Source: Bergeyella porcorum (GTDB taxonomy: Bacteria; Bacteroidota; Bacteroidia; Flavobacteriales; Weeksellaceae). From it: 64,000 nucleotides of DNA. Shown here piece after piece: positions 16,378 to 23,907 of this stretch; the first letter of the stretch is position 1; every line of letters begins with the position of its first letter. The notes under the pieces are model-generated. The model made no database searches, had not been told where the DNA came from, and saw nothing but the letters and a program-made list of their open reading frames with translations. The DNA is taken from NCBI RefSeq assembly GCF_042427575.1, contig NZ_JBHMFD010000001.1, positions 62,001-126,000 on the forward strand, written 5' to 3'. Made by a program: the position numbers and the translations under genes.

Positions 16378-17103
16378 ATGATTGTTTTAGGAAGCAACTC
16401 AGAAGTGGCACAGGCTTTCGTGGAAAAAGTCTTGAGCGAGGGCGAAAAATTTTCTACAATTTACCTATTAACCTCCAATGTGGAGACTACAGAAAAATTT
16501 GCCAAACATATTGAGGTGAAATATTTTCAACATAGCCAGATTATTTATTTGGACTTAATGAAAGATATTAATTATTCTCAATTGGAAAATGTGTCATCAG
16601 ACCTTCTGTTTTGTGCTACGGGATATTTAGGAACGGGTACAGAAGAAGGGCTTTATGATAATAAAAATACAGAGAGAATTGTGGATATCAACTATGCAAA
16701 GCTCATTCCTGTTATCAATTACTTTGCTCATAAAATGCAGAACCAGCGTAGTGGAACTATCATAGGGTTGTCTTCTGTGGCTGGAGATAGAGGTCGCCAA
16801 AGTAATTTTATTTATGGTTCAGCAAAAGCGGCATTTACAGCGTACCTTAGTGGACTTAGGAATTATTTATTTCAATATAAAGTGCATGTTCTCACCATAA
16901 AACCAGGGTTTATGGCAACCAAAATGACGGAAGGCTTACCTCTGAATCCGAAACTAACGGCTACACCTAAACAAGCTGCCAATAGCATCTATAAAGCTTA
17001 TAAGAATAAAAAAAATACAGCGTATGTCTTGCCGATATGGTGGCTGATTATGACGATTATTAAGAATATTCCAGAGTTTATTTTTAAGAAAATGAAACTG
17101 TAA
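16378..17103 (+). CDS. DprE2-like short-chain dehydrogenase/reductase
   Basis: 241 residues from ATG 16378. A Rossmann start ('IVLGSNSEVAQAF'), the catalytic Ser in 'GLSSVAGDRG' and the 'YGSAK' Tyr-Lys pair identify a classical SDR. In the DPA pathway DprE2 reduces the keto intermediate made by DprE1 with NAD(P)H and completes the 2'-epimerisation. The family is broad, so the assignment depends on position, 18 nt after the DprE1-like gene, and on the general DprE2-like layout ('GTIIGLSSVAGDRGRQSNFIYG'). A TTG nine bases upstream could extend it by three residues. Confidence 0.78.
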   Translation: MIVLGSNSEVAQAFVEKVLSEGEKFSTIYLLTSNVETTEKFAKHIEVKYFQHSQIIYLDLMKDINYSQLENVSSDLLFCATGYLGTGTEEGLYDNKNTERIVDINYAKLIPVINYFAHKMQNQRSGTIIGLSSVAGDRGRQSNFIYGSAKAAFTAYLSGLRNYLFQYKVHVLTIKPGFMATKMTEGLPLNPKLTATPKQAANSIYKAYKNKKNTAYVLPIWWLIMTIIKNIPEFIFKKMKL

Positions 17104-17279
17104 TTTGGAAGGGATAGGGTTGGGCTTTAGCCCAATGATTAAAAGAATAAAATCAAATTGGCTTTAGCCGAAATCAAGATTAAAAATTATTAACTTTTAC
17201 CCAAATCTCATCTATCATTTACAATTTATAATTAACAATTAACAATTTATAATTCATCTCCCATCATTTTCACCACCGT
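17104..17279. repeat. Intergenic palindromic repeats (GGGCTTTAGCCC type)
   Basis: TTGGGCTTTAGCCCAA at 17119-17134 is a perfect palindrome, and TTGGCTTTAGCCG follows about 25 nt later. Both resemble dyads near 463-511. The 3' half (about 17220-17255) is made of TTTATAATTAACAATTAAC words like those near 3190-3215 and 56605-56690. Confidence 0.6.
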
Positions 17280-17864
17280 ATGAAAAAACTATATTGCTTC
17301 GATTTTGACGGCACACTTACCACCAAAGATACGATGTTTCTATTTTTGAAATTTTACCATCGAGGGAGATTTTATGTTCAGTTTTTGAAGCATTTGCCGT
17401 TATTTATTCTTTTGAAATTGAAACTTTTAGAAGCTGAAAGTGTGAAGAGGAGTTTGGTTTCAGGGGTTTTGAAAGGCGAAAAAAAAGAGGTTTTAGAGAA
17501 GAAAGCTCAAGCGTTTTTTACAAAATATTATCCTGCCATTTTCAGAAAAAATGCGTTGGATTTCATTGCTAATATAGATTCTGATACGGAAAGTTACATA
17601 GTTACCGCTTCGCTAGATATCTGGGTAAGACCTTTTGCGGAGCAGTTTAGAATGAAACTAATTGCCACCGAAGCAGAGTTTAAAAACGGAGTTTTCACGG
17701 GAAATTTCGTTACAAAAAATTGTAATGGCATAGAGAAAGTTAATCGTATTCAGCAAGAAATCAAAGGTTTGAAATATGATAAAATCATTGCTTTTGGAGA
17801 TACCTATGGTGATAGAGCGATGCTTTCTTTTGCTAATGAAGGTCATTTCAAATTTTTTCATTAA
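17280..17864 (+). CDS. HAD-IB phosphatase, candidate DPPR phosphatase
   Basis: 194 residues with all HAD motifs: DFDGTLT with nucleophile Asp8 and acid Asp10, 'VTASLD' (Thr109/Ser111), a motif-III lysine near 146-153, and GDTYGDRAM with Asp174 and Asp178. HAD-IB members resemble phosphoserine phosphatase and contain a helical cap, here the basic hydrophobic segment 20-60 ('FYHRGRFYVQFLKHLPLFILLKL'), which could touch a membrane. The DPA pathway needs a phosphatase to remove the 5-phosphate of DPPR. Mycobacteria are thought to use a PAP2 protein. This HAD gene 176 nt downstream of the DprE2-like gene is an attractive substitute, but that is inference. Confidence 0.8.
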   Translation: MKKLYCFDFDGTLTTKDTMFLFLKFYHRGRFYVQFLKHLPLFILLKLKLLEAESVKRSLVSGVLKGEKKEVLEKKAQAFFTKYYPAIFRKNALDFIANIDSDTESYIVTASLDIWVRPFAEQFRMKLIATEAEFKNGVFTGNFVTKNCNGIEKVNRIQQEIKGLKYDKIIAFGDTYGDRAMLSFANEGHFKFFH

Positions 17865-17903
17865 TTTTATTGGCTGAAAAAATAAAAAAACAATATAAAT
17901 CCA

Positions 17904-19061
17904 ATGAATACGAAAGTATATTTAGATAACGCCGCTACAACGCCCGTGGAAGAAGAAGTGATACAGGTGATGGTGGATACTTTAAGACTCAATTATGGTA
18001 ATCCATCTTCTACCCATAGCAGAGGGCAAGAGGCAAAATCTCTTATAGAAGGCGTGAGAAGACAAGTGGCTGATTATCTCAGAGTCCAGCCCAATGAAAT
18101 CATTTTTACATCTTGTGGTACAGAATCTAATAACTTGATTATCAAGTCTTGTGTTACCCATCTCGGCGTAGAGCGTATTATTTCTTCTCCAATGGAGCAT
18201 AAGTGTGTAGCCGAGGCTGTACGAGATGCTAAGGTAAGAAAAGGTTGCGAGGTAGTCTATCTTCGCCCTAATAAAGATGGGGATTTAAGTTTAGAGCAGA
18301 TAGAAGAGGCCCTTAAATCTTCGGATAAGAAAACGCTAGTATCATTAATGCACGCTAATAATGAGATTGGAAACCTTCTGGATATAGAAAAAGTAGGGGA
18401 GTTGTGCAAAAAGTATGGTGCTTATTTCCATTCGGATACGGTGCAGACAGTAGGACATTTGGATTTAGATTTTTCTAAAATCAATATAGATTTTGCATCG
18501 TGTAGTGCTCATAAATTTCACGGGCCTAAGGGAATTGGATTTGCTTTCGTAAGAAAATCTACAAAGCTAAAACCTATTATTCTCGGTGGAGCTCAGGAGA
18601 GAGAGTTAAGAGCAGGGACAGAAAATGTGGCTGGGATTGTAGGCTTAGGGAAGGCATTAGAAATGTGTATGGATAATCTTTCAGATTATGCAGAGCATAT
18701 GCAAAAAATAAAATCTTACACCATTGAGAAACTGAAAGCCGCTATACCGGGGATTAAATTCAATGGGCAGTCCGGAGATTCAGAAAAAAGTTTGTACACG
18801 GTACTCAGTGCATTGTTGCCATTTAAAAACCCTTTAATAGGGTTGCAGTTGGATATGAAAGGCATTGCCATCTCTCAAGGGAGTGCTTGTTCTTCTGGAG
18901 CAGCAAAACCATCTATGGTAATGATGATGATTTTGGATGATGAAGCGTTGGAGTCTTGCACACCACTTAGAATATCTTTTAGCCATCATACCACCACGGA
19001 GGATATCGACTATTTTGTACAAGCATTACAAGATATTTGCAAGGAAAATCAGGAAAGATAG
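17904..19061 (+). CDS. Cysteine desulfurase (IscS/NifS-like)
   Basis: 385 residues, a PLP-dependent class V aminotransferase-fold enzyme. PLP Lys204 lies in 'SAHKFHGPKG'. Catalytic Cys329 lies in 'SQGSACSSGAAKPS', the GSACSSG loop of group I (NifS/IscS) desulfurases rather than the SufS type. It removes sulfur from cysteine as a persulfide for Fe-S cluster or thio-modification of tRNA. No IscU, SufE or tRNA-thiolase gene is adjacent, so the acceptor is unknown. It begins 39 nt after the HAD gene. Confidence 0.93.
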   Translation: MNTKVYLDNAATTPVEEEVIQVMVDTLRLNYGNPSSTHSRGQEAKSLIEGVRRQVADYLRVQPNEIIFTSCGTESNNLIIKSCVTHLGVERIISSPMEHKCVAEAVRDAKVRKGCEVVYLRPNKDGDLSLEQIEEALKSSDKKTLVSLMHANNEIGNLLDIEKVGELCKKYGAYFHSDTVQTVGHLDLDFSKINIDFASCSAHKFHGPKGIGFAFVRKSTKLKPIILGGAQERELRAGTENVAGIVGLGKALEMCMDNLSDYAEHMQKIKSYTIEKLKAAIPGIKFNGQSGDSEKSLYTVLSALLPFKNPLIGLQLDMKGIAISQGSACSSGAAKPSMVMMMILDDEALESCTPLRISFSHHTTTEDIDYFVQALQDICKENQER

Positions 19062-19094
19062 AAAAAGCTGATGTTGAAGATAGATGATATAGCA

Positions 19095-19125
19095 TTGGTT
19101 TTTGGTACTAAAATTGTTACTTTTG
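19095..19125 (+). promoter_or_regulatory. Promoter of trxA
   Basis: TTG at 19095-19097, 20 nt, TACTTTTG at 19118-19125. It falls inside the longer trxA reading frame (TTG at 19102), which supports the later ATG start. Confidence 0.7.
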
Positions 19126-19155
19126 CGAAGTAAATATAATATTAAACATAAAAAT

Positions 19156-19473
19156 ATGGCATTAGAAATTACAGACAGCTCGTTTAAAGAGTTGGTATTA
19201 GATTCAGATAAACCAGTATTGGTAGATTTTTGGGCAGTATGGTGTGGACCTTGTAGAATGCTAGGTCCTATCGTAGAAGAAGTAGCAGCAGATTTTGAAG
19301 GAAAGGCTGTTGTAGGGAAAGTGGATGTGGATAATAACCAGCAAGTATCTGTAGAGTACGGCATCAGAAATATCCCAACAATTTTAATTTTCAAAAATGG
19401 GGAAGTGGTAGATAAGATTGTAGGTGTAGCTCCAAAGGAGACTATTGCTGAAAAATTATCCGCTCACTTGTAA
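19156..19473 (+). CDS. trxA: Thioredoxin
   Basis: 105 residues from ATG 19156, the standard thioredoxin size. The redox motif WCGPC is at 29-33, preceded by 'PVLVDFWA' and followed by 'KVDVDNNQQVSVEYGIRNIPTILIFKNGE' with the cis-Pro (IPT). It is a cytosolic disulfide reductase that donates electrons to ribonucleotide reductase, peroxiredoxins and similar enzymes. It has its own promoter and terminator. Confidence 0.96.
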   Translation: MALEITDSSFKELVLDSDKPVLVDFWAVWCGPCRMLGPIVEEVAADFEGKAVVGKVDVDNNQQVSVEYGIRNIPTILIFKNGEVVDKIVGVAPKETIAEKLSAHL

Positions 19474-19491
19474 AAAAACATCCTGAAATAA

Positions 19492-19522
19492 AATGCTTTC
19501 CGATTTGGGAAGTATTTTTTTT
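19492..19522 (+). terminator. Terminator of trxA
   Basis: 10-bp stem AATGCTTTCC / GGGAAGTATT (two wobble pairs), 5-nt loop, then a T-run. Confidence 0.85.
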
Positions 19523-19531
19523 ATAAAAATA

Positions 19532-19562
19532 TTTGCAGAATAAAAAAAAAGATGTATTTTTG
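19532..19562 (+). promoter_or_regulatory. Promoter of the tRNA-Asp pair
   Basis: TTTG at 19532-19535, 19 nt, TATTTTTG at 19555-19562, a perfect match to the consensus. Transcription should begin near 19569, about 37 nt before the first tRNA. Confidence 0.8.
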
Positions 19563-19605
19563 CACTAACGAAAACGGAAGTAGAAGTTCTTTACAGATAA
19601 AAATT

Positions 19606-19679
19606 GATCCGGTAGTTCAGTTGGTTAGAATGCCGCCCTGTCACGGCGGAGGTCGCGGGTTCGAGTCCCGTCCGGATCG
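19606..19679 (+). tRNA. tRNA-Asp (GTC), copy 1
   Basis: A 74-nt cloverleaf: acceptor GATCCGG pairs with CCGGATC, the anticodon loop is CTGTCAC with anticodon GTC, and the T-arm is GCGGG TTCGAGT CCCGT. The discriminator is G. CCA is not encoded, so it must be added. Confidence 0.97.
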
Positions 19680-19712
19680 CAAAAGATTTACAATTTTATC
19701 TTGGAAAAAATT

Positions 19713-19786
19713 GATCCGGTAGTTCAGTTGGTTAGAATGCCGCCCTGTCACGGCGGAGGTCGCGGGTTCGAGTCCCGTCCGGATCG
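19713..19786 (+). tRNA. tRNA-Asp (GTC), copy 2
   Basis: Identical over its 74 nt to copy 1, 33 nt downstream. It shares the upstream promoter and the downstream terminator, so it is a tandem duplication within one transcript. Confidence 0.97.
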
Positions 19787-19798
19787 CGGTTAATTTTA

Positions 19799-19831
19799 GA
19801 AAGCTATCTCAATAATAGGGTAGCTTTTTTT
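19799..19831 (+). terminator. Terminator of the tRNA-Asp operon
   Basis: 10-bp stem AAAGCTATCT / GGGTAGCTTT with wobble pairs, 8-nt loop, followed by seven T. Confidence 0.8.
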
Positions 19832-20015
19832 GATTGTGATGTTATTCAAAAAAATCAAATAAAAAGTATTAATTTTGACTCGTAGAAGATGGAAAAAAAT
19901 TAGTTCCATCTCGCTCCTTGAAGAACTGAAAGGACAAGAAGTATTATTGGAATTAACCCTCAAAAAACAAAAAATAATTAAATTTGAGCTCAATTATCAA
20001 CTTAAATCCGTTTAA
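19832..20015 (+). other. Possible gene remnant beside the tRNA genes
   Basis: An open stretch from about 19863 to the stop at 20013-20015 would encode a charged, helix-like segment ('SLLEELKGQEVLLELTLKK'). It has no good start and no recognised family. It may be the tail of a disrupted gene at the edge of the accessory island, or chance. Confidence 0.25.
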
Positions 20016-20825
20016 CTATGGTCTAAATTTGGGGGACAGTATAAAACTCTTGTTTGTCAATGAATTAACGCTTCTTTCATTAATAAAGTCTTTCCATTTT
20101 TTATACCATTCTTCCAAAGCTCCCTCAAAAGATTCTTTATCTGTAATGGTCATTAAATCAACCATTTCACTTAGTTCTTGTCCCGCTTTTAACTTTGGTT
20201 TTTTAGTCAAATATCGCCTAATAATTGCAGCCTGATGGAATTGACACATTTGAACAGGAATCTGTCCAAAAGACTGCAATAATCCTTTTCTACCATCATA
20301 AACAATAGCAACTGCTTGAAAACCTTTATCTTGCAATTCTTTAATTCCTTGAATATACAAAGAATTGGTTTCGTTTTTGACAAAGTATTTCAGTAAATTT
20401 TCTTTGGTAATAGCATCTTTGAAAAGCATTACTCCAAAGGTTCTGCCCCAATACGTGGTATCCATCAAAACGATTACTTTTCGAGGTTCTTTAGGATGAT
20501 TTTCAATTTTATAATCATCTATTTTCCGTTGAATAGTTTTAATTGAACAATCGTATTTTTGAGCCAATTGGGTATAGGTTTGTTTTCCTTGTGTGTATTC
20601 TTGCCAAAGAACTATGGAGTTTAGGTGATTTCCGCCTGTGAAAAATTTAAGACAATTTAAACATTTATAACGTTTATAGTATAAGGCTTCCCAAAGATTT
20701 TTGCAACCATTTTGTCCATTAAGCCAAAAAGCATATATTTGGATGCCAATAGCAACACCATAAAAACTATTGGTAGTAATATAGAAAGAATAAAATAATA
20801 ATGACAAAAAACTTGTATAATTCAC
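20016..20825 (-). pseudogene. Truncated DDE transposase (IS256-variant, Zn-ribbon type)
   Basis: The frame gives 269 residues, but only about 40-250 look genuine. A zinc-ribbon remnant ('YKCLNCLKFFTGG') and an HTH ('YTQLAQKYDCSIKTIQRKID') come first. The DDE core has the first Asp in 'VLMDTTYWG' and the second in 'VYDGRKG', with 'QMCQFHQAAIIRRYLT' after it. The frame ends soon after 'FINERSV'. The segment with the third catalytic Glu (usually in an 'N..EG' context) is missing, so the protein is not expected to transpose. The hydrophobic N-terminal 35 residues are probably not native. No terminal inverted repeats were identified. Confidence 0.75.
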
Positions 20826-20853
20826 TGAAAATTTGTAAATTAGCTATCGCTAA

Positions 20854-20951
20854 AGCGTTCAGCGTTCAGCGTTCAGCGTTCAGCGTTCAGCGTTCAGCGT
20901 TCAGCGTTCAGCGTTCAGCGTTCAGCGTTCAGCGTTCAGCGTTCAGCGTTC
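20854..20951. repeat. Tandem heptanucleotide repeat, 14 copies of AGCGTTC
   Basis: Fourteen perfect AGCGTTC units in a row (98 bp). The repeat lies 189 bp upstream of the first methyltransferase gene and just before the 5' end of the transposase remnant. It is not inside a recognisable coding frame. Perfect short repeats of this kind are prone to copy-number change by slippage, and a unit of 7 would shift any frame or promoter spacing it sits in. Confidence 0.95.
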
Positions 20952-21139
20952 ATACTTAGATAAATTTCCGAAATTTCGCGAAAGCGAACATACACTCCTC
21001 GTAGGCGAAGCATCAGGTTTCACTTGCGGGGCTTTTTTATGTCCATTTACTCAGCTATTGAGATTTAGAGCTTTTCAAAGTCGGTTGCAGTCGGCTTTGA
21101 AAAGCTTTTTTATTCCCCTTTTCGCAACCCTAAGAACCT
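20952..21139. other. Leader region before the restriction-modification cluster
   Basis: Contains TTTCGCGAAA (about 20974-20983), an AT/GC mixed stretch with no frame of note, and the strong terminator described separately. No standard promoter was found between the terminator and the methyltransferase start at 21140, so the island's promoter is not located. Confidence 0.4.
21069..21112 (+). terminator. Strong hairpin terminator upstream of the methyltransferase genes
   Basis: Perfect 12-bp stem AGCTTTTCAAAG / CTTTGAAAAGCT around a 14-nt loop, then six T. It would insulate the island from transcription arriving through the repeat, or act as an attenuator 28 nt before the first gene. Confidence 0.85.
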
Positions 21140-21778
21140 ATGGCTATGCAGCAAGTAAAATCTAAACAACGCGTAGCCGACCACGGAGAAGTATTCACCA
21201 ACGAGAGAGAGGTGAATGCAATGCTAGATTTGGTTTGGGAAAACTTCATCACGGTTGATAAAAAAATCTCTGCCACCTACTTAGAGCCAGCCTGTGGCTC
21301 GGGAAACTTCCTTGTGGCAATCTTAGAGCGAAAGCTAGCTTTGGTAAAAAAACATTATGGGCAAACGAGGGTGAGCTTTGAGCAAAAACTCATCGAAGCG
21401 GTGAGTAGCCTCTATGGTGTAGAACTATTAGAAGACAACGCCCACGAATGCCGAGAGCGGCTCTATGCCCTTATCCTAAAATATTATCCTAAAAAATACC
21501 AAGAGATTCACACTTTCCCTCAGATGGAAGGTGGGCTCCGCTATATCCTATCGCAGAATATCATCTGTGGCAATGCCTTAGACTACACCACCTCAGATGG
21601 CAACCCCATCATTTTTACCCATTGGACAATGGGAGAGGCAGGTATGGTAACCCGCAATTTCTTTGATTTTAGAGAAATCTCCAATGTAAAAGATGGTATG
21701 CAGTCTTTATTTGGAGAATTGCAGCAAGACAATCCCCCACCAGACACCCATTATCTCGAATTAGCCCCTAAATCTTAA
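21140..21778 (+). CDS. N6-adenine methyltransferase-like protein, SAM-binding half (M1)
   Basis: 212 residues. 'RVADHGEVFTNEREVNAMLDLV' is the motif-X-like start of gamma-class DNA adenine methylases. 'YLEPACGSGNFLVAILERKL' (Glu49-Phe57) is an intact SAM-binding motif I. No NPPY/DPPY catalytic motif IV exists anywhere in the protein and it ends at 212 residues, so it cannot methylate alone if the family mechanism holds. It is followed 19 nt later by a second methylase gene that has NPPY, and a heteromeric enzyme is likely. The start could be either ATG at 21140 or 21146. Confidence 0.8.
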   Translation: MAMQQVKSKQRVADHGEVFTNEREVNAMLDLVWENFITVDKKISATYLEPACGSGNFLVAILERKLALVKKHYGQTRVSFEQKLIEAVSSLYGVELLEDNAHECRERLYALILKYYPKKYQEIHTFPQMEGGLRYILSQNIICGNALDYTTSDGNPIIFTHWTMGEAGMVTRNFFDFREISNVKDGMQSLFGELQQDNPPPDTHYLELAPKS

Positions 21779-21797
21779 ACTTTTAAACCTTAAACCA

Positions 21798-23306
21798 ATG
21801 ATGAACCAACTCAACTACAACCCAGATGTGCTCACTTGCTTGGCAAACCTAAGCAACGACGAAGTGTTTACCCCACCACACATTGCACAGCAGATGCTAG
21901 ATATGTTGCCACCAGACCTATGGAGCAATCCCGATGCTAAGTTTCTAGACCCCTTTACCAAAAGTGGCGTTTTCTTACGAGAGATTGCCAAACGCCTTTT
22001 GGTAGGTTTGGAAAAGCAATTCCCAGTTTTGGAAGAGCGGATCAACCATATTATGAAAAACCAGCTCTATGGTATAGGGGTTACAGAGCTTACCGCACTG
22101 CTCACCCGCCGCACCCTCTATTGCACCAAAACCGCTAACCATCACAAATATGCTATTGCTGACTTTGATACCCCAGAGGGCAATATTTTCTTTGAGGAGG
22201 TAGCCCACACTTGGGATAGTAGAGGAAAATGCACCTACTGCGGTGCCACAGAAAAAGAATTAGGAGACGAAAACCGTGAAGGCTTATCCTTACACGCCTA
22301 CGCTTTTATACACAATAAAAACCCTTTTACCGATATGAAATTTGATGTTATTATAGGAAACCCACCTTACCAGTTGAGTGATGGGGGACATAAGGCTAGT
22401 GCTATGCCAATCTACCAAAAGTTTATTCAACAAGCCATTAAGCTCAATCCACATTACTTGGTAATGATTACGCCCAGCCGTTGGTTTGCAGGAGGTAAGG
22501 GGTTAGATGAGTTTAGAGATGAAATGCTGAATGACAAAAGGCTAAAAGAAATACACGATTATCCAATTTCGGAGGATGTTTTCCCAGGGGTAGGTATAGC
22601 AGGAGGAGTAAACTTTTTCCTTTGGCAAAGCGATTACCAAGGCGATTGTTTGGTGAAAACCTATGAAGAAGGAGAGGTGATTTCGGAATTAAAACGCCCT
22701 TTGAGAGAAGAGGGGATAGAGGTCTTTATCAGATATAATGAAGCTATACCGATTTTAAGAAAAGTACAAGCCTTGAAAGAAAAATCCTTTGCGGAGGTAG
22801 TCAGCTCAAGAAAGCCTTTTGGATTAGCTTCTACGGTAAAAGGAAATGCTAATCCTTACAAAAATGAGGAGAATATAAAATTATATCAAAATGGAGGAAT
22901 AGCTTATTTCAAGCGAAATGATATTCCTCAAAATCAGCATTGGATAGACACTCATAAAGTGTATATATCTTATGCTTATGGAATAATGAATGTGTTTCCC
23001 AATCAAGTATTTAATAAACCTTTCTACGGAGAGCCTAATTCTTGTTGTACAGAAACCTATTTGGTGATAGGACCTTTTAGGGATCAACAAAGATGTGAGA
23101 ATGTGATAACCTATATGAAAACAAGATTTTTTAGATTTTTGATTTTGTTAAAGAAAAACACACAACATGCTACGAGGAAAGTATATGAATTTGTCCCGAT
23201 GCAAGATTTTTCAAAACCTTGGACAGATGAAGAGTTGTATAAGAAATATGGTTTAACAGAAGAAGAAATCGCCTATATAGAAAAAATGGTAAGACCGATG
23301 GAGTAA
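21798..23306 (+). CDS. Eco57I-like adenine methyltransferase, catalytic half (M2)
   Basis: 502 residues. 'NDEVFTPPHIAQQMLDMLP' is motif X. Motif I is degenerate: DPFTKSGVFL at 51-60 has Lys55 where the conserved Gly of DPxxGSGxF should be. Catalytic motif IV is intact: 'DVIIGNPPYQLSDGG' with Asn188-Tyr191. A CxxC knuckle (Cys145/Cys148, CTYCGA) lies between. 'LVMITPSRWFAGGKGLDEFRDEML' follows as in Eco57I-type enzymes. The C-terminal 250 residues probably recognise the DNA target. It belongs with M1 upstream and a helicase-nuclease downstream. Confidence 0.82.
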   Translation: MMNQLNYNPDVLTCLANLSNDEVFTPPHIAQQMLDMLPPDLWSNPDAKFLDPFTKSGVFLREIAKRLLVGLEKQFPVLEERINHIMKNQLYGIGVTELTALLTRRTLYCTKTANHHKYAIADFDTPEGNIFFEEVAHTWDSRGKCTYCGATEKELGDENREGLSLHAYAFIHNKNPFTDMKFDVIIGNPPYQLSDGGHKASAMPIYQKFIQQAIKLNPHYLVMITPSRWFAGGKGLDEFRDEMLNDKRLKEIHDYPISEDVFPGVGIAGGVNFFLWQSDYQGDCLVKTYEEGEVISELKRPLREEGIEVFIRYNEAIPILRKVQALKEKSFAEVVSSRKPFGLASTVKGNANPYKNEENIKLYQNGGIAYFKRNDIPQNQHWIDTHKVYISYAYGIMNVFPNQVFNKPFYGEPNSCCTETYLVIGPFRDQQRCENVITYMKTRFFRFLILLKKNTQHATRKVYEFVPMQDFSKPWTDEELYKKYGLTEEEIAYIEKMVRPME

Positions 23307-23325
23307 AATTTTAAAAAAAAGAGAG

Positions 23326-23907
23326 ATGATAACAAAAGAAGAGTTACAAGGTAAGATATTAAAATTGATAGATAGTAATTTTTATTATGATGGTAAAACT
23401 TATTCAGCAGATTTAGAGATGGTGGGGAACTTTCTCATTCTTTGGAGTTTATTTGAAAACAGATGTTGTGAGGAAAATGCGAATAAAGCCAGTATAGAAA
23501 ATGTTATAAAGAAAGTGAAGAAATCTTTTGATGATAATATACTTAACGAAGTTTTTGACTATATGAAGGAGAGATATGCTGATGCTGAAAAATTTAAAAA
23601 TTTAAACTTTAGAACTGGAGGTGGAGATGAAAAAATGAAAACTCATTGTGAAAAGGTATTTTCAGGAGAGGAATCAAGTAAAGAAGACAAGCTGAAAGCT
23701 GTGCTATATGTTATATACAGATATAGGAATAACTTATTTCACGGAATTAAGCAAATACCAACCTTACAAGAACAAAAAGATAACTTCAATATGGCATACA
23801 AGGTATTAATAGAATGTATAGAAAAATATGAAAGGAAAAATACACGAAAGGACCTTTCAGTAGGCAAAAACACTTTCGTCAGTCAGCGAAAAGGGATTCA
23901 GGCATAG
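23326..23907 (+). CDS. HEPN-like protein in the restriction-modification cluster
   Basis: 193 residues, largely alpha-helical by composition. Residues 129-140 read 'VIYRYRNNLFHG', giving R134-NNLF-H139, the Rx4H signature of HEPN ribonuclease domains, in a context ('RNNLFHG') common among them. The rest is charged helices with no other domain recognised. HEPN proteins act as RNases or as partners in abortive-infection and toxin systems. It lies 19 nt after M2, so it should be co-expressed. The last 20 codons run into a 42-bp repeat array and may be altered. Confidence 0.6.
   Translation: MITKEELQGKILKLIDSNFYYDGKTYSADLEMVGNFLILWSLFENRCCEENANKASIENVIKKVKKSFDDNILNEVFDYMKERYADAEKFKNLNFRTGGGDEKMKTHCEKVFSGEESSKEDKLKAVLYVIYRYRNNLFHGIKQIPTLQEQKDNFNMAYKVLIECIEKYERKNTRKDLSVGKNTFVSQRKGIQA

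Noticed and set aside
20854..20951. CRISPR array
   Set aside because: Units are 7 bp with no spacers and no cas genes nearby. It is a simple tandem repeat.
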